Assembly (NCBI RefSeq): GCF_002608565.1
Contig: NZ_LIXM01000015.1
Coordinates: 1-64,000 of the forward strand
Reading direction: 5' to 3'
DNA: 64,000 nt
Source: Vibrio sp. PID17_43
Lineage (GTDB): Bacteria; Pseudomonadota; Gammaproteobacteria; Enterobacterales; Vibrionaceae
The notes below the pieces were generated by a model. That model made no database searches and had not been told where the DNA came from. It saw nothing but the letters and a program-made list of their open reading frames with translations. The translations under genes and the position numbers were made by a program. Shown piece after piece: positions 1-6,273 of the stretch (position 1 is the first letter of the stretch; every line of letters begins with the position of its first letter).

Positions 1-61
1 TGGATAGAGTACCTGGCTACGAACCAGGCGGTCGGAGGTTCGAATCCTCCAGGACGCGCCA
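1..61 (+). tRNA. tRNA-Arg(ACG), 5' end cut by window edge
   Basis: The 61 bases match the 3' part of the complete tRNA at 141-217, with anticodon ACG in the loop CTACGAA, the T arm GGTTCGAATC and an encoded CCA end. The first 16 bases lie outside the window. It differs from the downstream copy by one base in the acceptor stem (C instead of T), which gives a G-C pair where the other copy has G-U. It is part of a tandem tRNA-Arg array. Confidence 0.95.
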
Positions 62-140
62 CTCTTTAGGGTTTGATTTGATACAAATCGAAATCCTGAT
101 ATTGACCCTGTTGATCAACAGGTTTGATAACGAAAACTGC

Positions 141-217
141 GCGTCCTTAGCTCAGCTGGATAGAGTACCTGGCTACGAACCAGGCGGTCGGAGGTTCGAA
201 TCCTCCAGGATGCGCCA
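141..217 (+). tRNA. tRNA-Arg(ACG)
   Basis: This is a complete 77-base cloverleaf. Acceptor stem GCGTCCT pairs with AGGATGC (one G-U), the anticodon stem is CCTGG/CCAGG around anticodon ACG, the T loop is standard, the discriminator is G, and CCA is encoded. The A at the first anticodon position is expected to be edited to inosine by TadA and to read CGU/CGC/CGA. It is the last tRNA of the array and is followed by a terminator. Confidence 0.97.
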
Positions 218-225
218 CTTCCAAC

Positions 226-254
226 AAAAGCCTCGCTTATGCGGGGCTTTTTTG
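226..254 (+). terminator. Terminator of the tRNA-Arg array
   Basis: The hairpin AAGCCTCGC / GCGGGGCTT has a TTAT loop and is followed by a run of T, 10 bases after the CCA end. This is a rho-independent terminator closing the tRNA operon. Confidence 0.9.
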
Positions 255-403
255 TATCTCGAGATTTCGAGTTTTTCACACCATTCATCTTCTCTCTTAT
301 AAGTTTATGTTTTAAGACTGCTCAAGTTATTAAAGCCAACATATTGCGAAATAAAGAAATCTAGCCTAATCGTATATAACTACCATTAAGAAAGGATGCT
401 TTG

Positions 404-1396
404 ATGTTAGGGAAAACTTTGATGGGCGTAACCCTTGGGACATTATTTTTCGCGCATAGTGTGTGGGCGGCTGAAGGTGATGACATCCCACAGCGCGCTC
501 AAACGGTAGGCGACGTCATAGACCGCCCAGGCGTGCTCACACCCAAAGGAAGTTGGTCATTCGACTCCTCACTTAACTACAGCCAAAACTCTTCAAATAA
601 GGTATCTGTCGTTGGTTATACCGTGCTACCCACATTGATTGTTGGTCGAATCGAAGTCAGTGATGCGGACAGAACAACGATGACTTTAGGTTTAACGACA
701 CGCTACGGCTTGACGAATGCTACCGAATTGGAAATTCGCCTGCCTTATGTTTACAGAAATGATCAAGTGTCGGTGCGTCCGATCCAAGATGGGTCTCCAT
801 CAGTCATCAATACAACCATCGATGGTGGTGGTTTAGGAGATGTGGAGTTTGCAGTACGTCACCAGTTTAACTTTGAGAGCGCACCATATTGGATTGGTGG
901 TTTGAGAGTAAAGTCTGATACAGGTCGCTCTCCCTACGAGGTCTCTATTGATGAAGGAAGTAATTCATTCAGTGATGTGCCTACAGGATCGGGGTTCTGG
1001 AGTTTTGAGCCAAGTGTCACGATGATTTATCCGACTGATCCTGCCGTGTTATTCGCTAACTTAAGTTACATCTACAACTTAGAGAAATCCGTAACGGTGG
1101 GGGATAATAATGCTGATGTTGACTTAGGTGATACCATTGCTTTGTCGGGGGGAATGGGTTTTGCTGTTAATCCAAACTTGTCATTTTCACTTGGTTTGAG
1201 TCACAAGACGATTTTGAAAAGTAAGGTCGATGGGCGTTCTGCTGACGATGCGAAATTGCTCCAGTTGGACTCTCTGACTTTTGGTATCAATTATGCGTTT
1301 AGCAGGCGGACTTCAATTAATGTTAGTGCTCAAGCAGGCTTAACCGAAGATACACCAGATTTCCAATTAACCATTCGTGTGCCATTTAATCTCTGA
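404..1396 (+). CDS. Outer-membrane beta-barrel protein, FapF-like candidate export pore
   Basis: A protein of 330 residues starting at the ATG after AAAGGA (391-396); the TTG three bases upstream is less likely. A signal peptide runs to about residue 23 (cleavage after VWA-A). The rest has the alternating polar/aromatic pattern of a beta-barrel (for example TLGLTTRYGLTNATELEIRLP and LSFSLGLSHKT) and ends in IRVPFNL, close to the C-terminal signature of barrel proteins. It resembles the family often called phenol MetA-pathway/transporter, the group to which I believe the Pseudomonas amyloid pore FapF belongs. It lacks an obvious long N-terminal coiled coil such as FapF has. It converges on the amyloid-like operon, 41 bases from its last gene. 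Inference: outer-membrane exit for the secreted proteins encoded at 1438-4275. Confidence 0.6.
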   Translation: MLGKTLMGVTLGTLFFAHSVWAAEGDDIPQRAQTVGDVIDRPGVLTPKGSWSFDSSLNYSQNSSNKVSVVGYTVLPTLIVGRIEVSDADRTTMTLGLTTRYGLTNATELEIRLPYVYRNDQVSVRPIQDGSPSVINTTIDGGGLGDVEFAVRHQFNFESAPYWIGGLRVKSDTGRSPYEVSIDEGSNSFSDVPTGSGFWSFEPSVTMIYPTDPAVLFANLSYIYNLEKSVTVGDNNADVDLGDTIALSGGMGFAVNPNLSFSLGLSHKTILKSKVDGRSADDAKLLQLDSLTFGINYAFSRRTSINVSAQAGLTEDTPDFQLTIRVPFNL

Positions 1397-1437
1397 TAGT
1401 GTCTATCTCACCAGCCACATGAAATGTGTAGCTGCAG

Positions 1438-2010
1438 CTATTGAAGGTGATTTAATAATGCGTCTTCTAATTGCTGATTGGCTCGGATTTGCTGCATGAC
1501 GCCGCTAACTTGCGCGTCAATATCGACGAGAGTGTTGAGACCTATTACGCTGTTGTCTGTGGTATTCTGAATGATGTTGATAATACTGGAATTGATAAGC
1601 TCAGAACTCACGACGTTCGGTCTTTGAGTTGGTGCCATATTAGGAGAGTTTAGAGTGTTGTCATCGACAATATTGCCTTCACCAAATTGAACGATATTGA
1701 CAATCCCTTGGTCAAATTGAGCATGCTCCGGATTATTGGCATCATTAATTGCGTTGATGTTGGTCAAATTGCCATTCTCTATTACTAAATTGGCGATCGT
1801 AGTGTTGAGGAGGTTCTCACCGTTAATTGTCGTAGTGATACTGAGGCCGATGTTGATGATGTAGTCGTCAGTGACTTGAAAGCCACCCCGGTATTGTGAC
1901 AAAGATTCGTGAGTAAGTGGTTTTACTCCTTCAATGCTAATAACGTCTGCTCGAGCAAATAGCGACAAGGTACAAATGCAAACAACGAGAAAAAGCCGGC
2001 TAAAAAACAT
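1438..2010 (-). CDS. Secreted protein with curlin-like motifs and RGG leader motif
   Basis: A 190-residue protein of unknown function, last gene of the minus-strand operon. A signal peptide ends near residue 21 (FARA-D). After it, residues 32-43 read L-x4-L-S-x-Y-R-G-G, the spacing (hydrophobic at -12, -7, -4; GG at -2/-1) seen in double-glycine leaders cut by C39 peptidases. The middle is Asn/Ile/Thr rich and carries two short motifs, IVNIVQFGEGN and IINIIQNTTDN, that resemble the curlin repeat (hydrophobic alternation, Q, G, N). The C-terminus is helical and Gln-rich. It has no CxC motif. By position it could correspond to an accessory Fap protein such as FapE, but sequence identity is not evident. 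Likely an exported minor fibre component or chaperone. Confidence 0.65.
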   Translation of the reverse strand: MFFSRLFLVVCICTLSLFARADVISIEGVKPLTHESLSQYRGGFQVTDDYIINIGLSITTTINGENLLNTTIANLVIENGNLTNINAINDANNPEHAQFDQGIVNIVQFGEGNIVDDNTLNSPNMAPTQRPNVVSSELINSSIINIIQNTTDNSVIGLNTLVDIDAQVSGVMQQIRANQQLEDALLNHLQ

Positions 2011-2025
2011 GATAGTTACCTTAGT

Positions 2026-2703
2026 TTAATTCTCACCATCGACAGGGAGGGTAATGCTAAATACCCCTAGTGAATCTCTAGGTACACCGCTTTCTAGTGG
2101 TGACGCTTGATAAATGGCAAACTGATCATCGGTAATAAAGCTTGTACGCCCCATTTCAGCTTCGTTACGGACCAATAAGATAATGCCCTGATAATACTTT
2201 TGAAACTCTTCGTATTTCATGATCATCGTGCCTCGTGAGGGATCACCTAAGATCACCGAGTCTTTGTTCATCCCCCGAATAACAACAAAGTGCATATAGC
2301 CATCAAAATTGACCAAGGTAATACCTGGTACGCCGACTTTGCGAATTTTCTCTAGTCCGATTTTGAAGCCGTCAGAGTTAAGGCCAATGGAAGCGAGGTG
2401 CATTTTCATATCAAGGAGAGAGAAGCCTTTCTCTTTAATTTTTTCCTTATCACCATTGCGATACATGTTCTCAAAAATGTCTTGTTCTGATGATGGCGTT
2501 TCATAATGATAAGTAAGTAATGATGCCAACGCGGCTGAACCACAGCTAAAATCATATTGTTGACGAAAGACATCGCCAAAGACTATCTCCTTATAGCTTT
2601 TTACTGGCACTGAGTAGTGAGCTCGATGTGGAAGAAATTCTAAAGAGTTGGCTGATGCTGACATTGCCAGCATCAGCCAAGTTATGTTTCGAACAATTCT
2701 CAT
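2026..2703 (-). CDS. Periplasmic C39-family cysteine peptidase, FapD-like
   Basis: A protein of 225 residues. A signal peptide runs to about residue 20 (SASANS-L). The C39 peptidase core follows: Gln48/49 and Cys54 in the motif DFSCGSAALASLL, His138 in YMHFVV and Asp154 in ILGDPSRG, so the catalytic set is complete. Unlike bacteriocin exporters, it has no ABC or membrane domain. Stand-alone C39 peptidases of this size occur as FapD in functional-amyloid operons, where the active-site cysteine is reported to matter for fibre export. It lies between two small secreted proteins (gaps 5 and 15 bases) that carry double-glycine-like motifs, its most likely substrates. The peptidase family is certain; the partner assignment is inferred. 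Confidence 0.85.
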   Translation of the reverse strand: MRIVRNITWLMLAMSASANSLEFLPHRAHYSVPVKSYKEIVFGDVFRQQYDFSCGSAALASLLTYHYETPSSEQDIFENMYRNGDKEKIKEKGFSLLDMKMHLASIGLNSDGFKIGLEKIRKVGVPGITLVNFDGYMHFVVIRGMNKDSVILGDPSRGTMIMKYEEFQKYYQGIILLVRNEAEMGRTSFITDDQFAIYQASPLESGVPRDSLGVFSITLPVDGEN

Positions 2704-2708
2704 ATTAT

Positions 2709-3038
2709 TTACTTGAGTGTCAGGTTAACGACGGTTGAGTTCTGAATAAGAACGTTATTACCAGTATTCTGAATCACGCTCGATATCCCTGAACTGTCTG
2801 CGAACGCACCTGGTGATAAAATGTTATTTCCGCTAACGGTGTTATTGGCTACGTTATCTGACGATACCCCATAAACATCTGATTCTGCATAGACAAGGTC
2901 AAGATCGATATCGATATGTTGACCACCTCTCGCTTCACTCATGGTTTCGAGGCTAGCACTTTCGTCAGACAACGTTATCTCATCAGCATTGACGGAAACG
3001 GCAATTATCATACCCAAGGTACACAGTGCCAAACGCAT
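2709..3038 (-). CDS. Small secreted protein, putative minor amyloid subunit
   Basis: A 109-residue protein. A signal peptide ends at about residue 18 (SVNA-D). Residues 30-39, LETMSEARGG, form a double-glycine leader-like motif (Met at -7, Ala at -4, GG at -2/-1). The C-terminal 30 residues, SSGISSVIQNTGNNVLIQNS and following, align closely with the C-terminus of the large repeat protein encoded upstream (SGITTVAQSAGGNALIQQS). This fits a minor or nucleating subunit and a major subunit that share a polymerising module, as with CsgB/CsgA or FapB/FapC. It lies 22 bases after the large gene and 5 before the C39 peptidase gene. Function is inferred from this pairing. Confidence 0.6.
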   Translation of the reverse strand: MRLALCTLGMIIAVSVNADEITLSDESASLETMSEARGGQHIDIDLDLVYAESDVYGVSSDNVANNTVSGNNILSPGAFADSSGISSVIQNTGNNVLIQNSTVVNLTLK

Positions 3039-3060
3039 CGCTTTCTCCTAATAATGCTCA

Positions 3061-4275
3061 TTAGTCGCCGGTAAAGACACTCGCGTTGGTCGCTACAGAT
3101 TGTTGAATCAGTGCGTTACCGCCAGCGCTTTGTGCCACTGTGGTAATACCCGAGGCACCATCCATACCACCAAGGTTATTTACGTTATCAACTCGAACAG
3201 TAGAGTCTTTTTCCATTGTTGAGTAATTTACTGATGTAGCGCTAACGGAACCCATGACTTCAGATGTCGCTACAACCGTATCCGAATCCATCTGTAAGGT
3301 GTTGTAGCTATCAGCTGTATTAATACTGCTGTCGCTGTTGTCGTTATAGCTATTGTTAGTACTCGAATTACTCTGGTCACGATTGTCAGAGTTGTTGTCT
3401 GCATAGCTTCGGCTGTCACTGTTGTCGTTGTAACTGTCATTGGTGCTAGAGTTACTGTTGTCATTGTTGCTACGAGTCGTCGTTGTACTCGAATCACTTT
3501 GGTTGCGACTGTCACTGTTGTCGTTGTAGCTGTCGTTGGTACTTGAGTTGCTGTTGTCATTTGCATAACTTCTGCTGTCACTCATATCACGACTGTCTGA
3601 CTGATCTCGTGAGTCTGCTTGGTTACGATTGTCACTGTTATTGTTGTAACTTGAGTTTGTACTCGCATTCGAGTTATCACTGTTGTTACTGTTGTCATTT
3701 GCATAACTTCTGCTGTCACTCATATCACGACTGTCTGACTGATCTCGTGAGTCTGCTTGGTTACGATTGTCACTGTTATTGTTGTAACTTGAGTTTGTAC
3801 TCGCATTCGAGTTATCACTGCTGTTACTGTTGTCATTAGCCGCAGTAGCGCTATTGTCGTTGTAACTGCTTGCAGTGTTCATACTCGAATCAGAGTTGTC
3901 GTTAGCATTACTTGTGCTGTTATCATTCGCATTGCTAGTACTGTTGTCGTTGTAACTCGAGTTAGTACTCGCATTAGAGTTGTCGCTGCTATTGCTGTTG
4001 TCATTAGCATTGCTAGTACTGTTGTTGCTATTGTCATTATTGCTATCAGTAAGACCCAACGACTGTGTGTTGCTGTTGTCGCTGTTGTCGCTGCTATTAC
4101 TGTTGTCACTATTGTTACTGTTGTCATTCATACTATCAGCGGTAGAAAGTGTGTTGGCACTGTCGTCCCACTGATTATTACTTTTGCCATCATCGATGCC
4201 ATTATTAGCTAATGCGTTACCACTCAATAAAATCGCAGACATTGCGATAGCAAGCCCTGTCTTGTTAAGCGTCAT
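3061..4275 (-). CDS. Asn/Ser/Asp-rich repeat protein, putative major fibre subunit
   Basis: A 404-residue secreted protein, first gene of the operon. A signal peptide ends near residue 24 (GNALA-N). Residues of about 25-330 are extreme low complexity: hundreds of N, S and D in units such as NDNSN, NNSDNS and NASTNSSYN, with regular Tyr and Arg (SDSRD, DNRNQ). Two adjacent 46-residue blocks are almost identical. The last ~70 residues are ordinary sequence (VVATSEVMGSVSATSVNYS) ending in a curlin-like segment shared with the 109-residue protein. It has no cysteine. It could be an amyloid with a long disordered spacer, or a biofilm matrix or ion-binding protein. It may belong to no described family; I recognise no named homologue. 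Confidence 0.7.
   Translation of the reverse strand: MTLNKTGLAIAMSAILLSGNALANNGIDDGKSNNQWDDSANTLSTADSMNDNSNNSDNSNSSDNSDNSNTQSLGLTDSNNDNSNNSTSNANDNSNSSDNSNASTNSSYNDNSTSNANDNSTSNANDNSDSSMNTASSYNDNSATAANDNSNSSDNSNASTNSSYNNNSDNRNQADSRDQSDSRDMSDSRSYANDNSNNSDNSNASTNSSYNNNSDNRNQADSRDQSDSRDMSDSRSYANDNSNSSTNDSYNDNSDSRNQSDSSTTTTRSNNDNSNSSTNDSYNDNSDSRSYADNNSDNRDQSNSSTNNSYNDNSDSSINTADSYNTLQMDSDTVVATSEVMGSVSATSVNYSTMEKDSTVRVDNVNNLGGMDGASGITTVAQSAGGNALIQQSVATNASVFTGD
3551..3826 (-). repeat. Two tandem 138-bp coding repeats
   Basis: Two nearly identical in-frame copies of 138 bp (46 codons), 3551-3688 and 3689-3826, lie inside the Asn/Ser/Asp-rich gene. The third unit starting at 3827 diverges quickly. Smaller degenerate units fill the rest of the gene. 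The length is a multiple of three, so copy number can change without a frameshift. Confidence 0.9.
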
Positions 4276-4842
4276 AATTGATCACTCCATTACCTTTGTT
4301 CCTGTTAAAAAAATGACTGCACGTTAACTTCTTGCTGCCTCTTTTGGCTTGGAAGCGCTGGAAGTATAGGTAAGAGATCACGAGTAAGATTCTCAAGGGT
4401 GAGAAAATTGGTCTTAGTAATAAGCGAAGTCTTAGAAGGGGCGTTTTAAGTGAAATGAAAGCGTTTTATAACCATCAAGTTAGGTGATGTTGTATGCGAG
4501 AGAGTGTTTCAAGTATGAGATTTTAGGGTAAAAAAGATTGAAAAAGTATGCAGAAAGTTACTTGGAATATTGGCATTTCAGAAAGAAACATCGTTGTTCA
4601 TGAGAGTTTTAAATAAGAACTTTACTTAAGAACAACCAGTTAAAATAGTAGGGTATGAAGTCACTCTGCTTCTCGCTGAAATTTGACTAATCTTTTGGTG
4701 TATGTGGGGCAACAGCTTGTTAGGCATAAAGTCCGACTGAACTGCTATATTCTTGCTATCGATATTTCAATTACTCGTAGTTCCACGTACATGGAATCAG
4801 CACAGGTAGGGAGTGGTAAAGGTGTCGTAAAATGGAGGATAA
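4276..4842. promoter_or_regulatory. Gene-free divergent regulatory region of the amyloid-like locus
   Basis: These 567 bases between the divergent repeat-protein gene and the CsgD-like regulator are AT-rich and hold no convincing gene. A reading frame that starts inside it at 4683 overlaps the regulator out of frame and has no ribosome-binding site. It must hold both promoters; the unusual length fits a heavily regulated curli-type control region. I cannot place operators from sequence alone. Confidence 0.6.
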
Positions 4843-5481
4843 ATGAGAATAAAACATCTTCTCTTGCTTGCAGAGAGCAATCTTCAAACCAGTTTAATAG
4901 AGAGTCAACTTTCAACAATTAGCCACGTGAAAGTCATGATCTGTTCGCCGCAAGAAGCAGTATTTCGCAGTCATACTGTTAATATTGATCTTGTGTTTAT
5001 TGATTACGATTACTTGGTGCAACTTGAGTCTTTAGGGTTATTACCTGACTTTGATTTACTTGGTTGGCCGTTGATGGTTCATAACGTGCCAAACAGCCAA
5101 GTTGATAATGAGTTGCTACGTTGGAAGTTTCTGAAAGGCATTTTACTGCGTAGTGCAGCCGTGACCCACATTAGTAAAAGTGTCGATTATATCTTTAAAG
5201 GTGGACTCTGGTTGCCAAGAGGATACTTGGAAAAGCTTATCAGTAACTACCGTCATTCTAACGTTGTGATGGAGTGTGAGTATGATGAGTTGACCAGTCG
5301 TGAACGACAAGTCCTAGAGTTGCTTGCTTATGGCAATTCAAACCAACAGATTGCATCTCAGTTGTTTTTATCCGAAAGCACAGTAAAGAGCCACATCTAC
5401 CGATTATATAAGAAACTCGATGTGCACTCTCGTCACGATGCCATAAAGATGGTGCGTATGAATGGAGGGTTGGCTGATTAA
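4843..5481 (+). CDS. LuxR-family regulator of the CsgD/VpsT type
   Basis: A 212-residue protein, ATG preceded by TGGAGGAT. The N-terminal ~140 residues form a degenerate receiver-like domain (FIDYDYLVQL around 52-61). Residues 150-212 are a LuxR-type helix-turn-helix: LTSRERQVLELLAYGNSNQQIASQLFLSESTV in outline, followed by KSHIYRLYKKLDV. At 123-126 it has WLPR, close to the W(F/L/M)(T/S)R motif that binds cyclic di-GMP in VpsT but with proline at the third position. It is divergent from the four-gene secreted operon and is therefore its probable activator. CsgD and VpsT drive curli and matrix genes in relatives. Family confident; target and ligand inferred. Confidence 0.85.
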   Translation: MRIKHLLLLAESNLQTSLIESQLSTISHVKVMICSPQEAVFRSHTVNIDLVFIDYDYLVQLESLGLLPDFDLLGWPLMVHNVPNSQVDNELLRWKFLKGILLRSAAVTHISKSVDYIFKGGLWLPRGYLEKLISNYRHSNVVMECEYDELTSRERQVLELLAYGNSNQQIASQLFLSESTVKSHIYRLYKKLDVHSRHDAIKMVRMNGGLAD

Positions 5482-5982
5482 TGATATAAAAGTAAGCGCG
5501 CGTGATCTGGAAGGTTCATCAGTGACTAAATAGTCATATCTTGTCATTTCCATGTTTAGTTTGTCTCTCATGTCTCGGAAATCAGACCAATTTAGACCAC
5601 AGGTGCACTTGATAGCGATAGGATAGAGAAATGTATCTGTTCTGTTGGTGTTAATAATTTGTTTAAAGTTTGTTTTTTTTGGCTAGAAGTCTGTTTTGAT
5701 TTTACTTTCCTTAACATACACATTCTTTGTTTTTAAATCCCAATCGCAGTTTTTCTGCCTCCTATGATTTATTCTGCTTATATGTTGAACACCTCATTAG
5801 TTGATGAGTCGTTTCTATCGTTTTGTGATCGGTTTGGTGAATAAATAGTCATTTATTGAGGTTTTTTAAAACCTATCTTAAACAAAATTGACAAAATTTA
5901 ACCAATCGAGATAATCGAACGGTCGGGATTTGACGTGATAAGAGTCCTGCGCATTGTCAGGATGACAAAGAAAGGAAGCAAC
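5482..5982. other. Gene-free AT-rich stretch before oadGAB
   Basis: These 501 bases separate the CsgD-like gene from oadG. I see no gene, tRNA or clear terminator, only T-rich tracts, for example around 5680-5700. The right part must contain the oadGAB promoter. It may also mark the right junction of the inserted amyloid-like locus, but no direct repeat or integrase remnant was found. Confidence 0.5.
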
Positions 5983-6240
5983 ATGACGAATATAGGAAGC
6001 CTGCTAGTCGATGCGGCCACTCTGATGTTAACAGGGATGGCGGTCGTATTTATTTTCCTCACAATTTTAGTTTATCTCGTTCGGCTACTGTCCAAATTGG
6101 TACCAGAAGAAGTGCCAGAGCCGATCGCAGCACTAAAAATAAATACCAACGTTCAATCAACCTCTTCAGCTGTTAGTCCACAAGTCGTGGTGGCGATCTC
6201 AGCTGCGATTCATCAACATCGCACCTCTATCGCGAAGTAG
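5983..6240 (+). CDS. oadG: Oxaloacetate decarboxylase gamma subunit OadG
   Basis: 85 residues from the ATG behind AAAGGAAG (5971-5978). An upstream in-frame start at 5935 would add 16 residues without a good ribosome-binding site. A single membrane helix (about residues 11-35, TLMLTGMAVVFIFLTILVYLV) is followed by a short polar tail ending in a His-containing segment (HQHRTSIAK). OadG is the small membrane subunit that binds Zn2+ and holds the alpha and beta subunits together in the Na+-translocating oxaloacetate decarboxylase. First gene of oadGAB, 33 bases before oadA. Confidence 0.9.
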   Translation: MTNIGSLLVDAATLMLTGMAVVFIFLTILVYLVRLLSKLVPEEVPEPIAALKINTNVQSTSSAVSPQVVVAISAAIHQHRTSIAK

Positions 6241-6273
6241 CCGAAATATAGGATTAAAAAGGAGTTTAAGAGC

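Noticed and set aside
78..302. Open frame across the second tRNA-Arg
   Set aside because: It runs through a complete tRNA gene and terminator and has no coding features.
3270..4174. Long open frames on both strands across the repeat gene (for example Thr/Val/Met-rich, Cys/His/Ser-rich and Leu/Ser-rich products)
   Set aside because: They are shadows of the NDNS repeat read in other frames, without ribosome-binding sites; the signal peptide and operon context select only the 404-residue frame.
3061..4275. CRISPR-like regular repeats
   Set aside because: Repeats are contiguous, in frame and translated, with no unique spacers and no cas genes nearby.
4683..4922. 79-codon reading frame before the CsgD-like gene
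   Set aside because: It overlaps the regulator start in another frame, has a poor start context and no domain-like features.
1..5982. Integrated phage or genomic island with integrase at tRNA-Arg
   Set aside because: No integrase, excisionase or direct repeat of the tRNA 3' end found; only position and atypical genes suggest an insertion.
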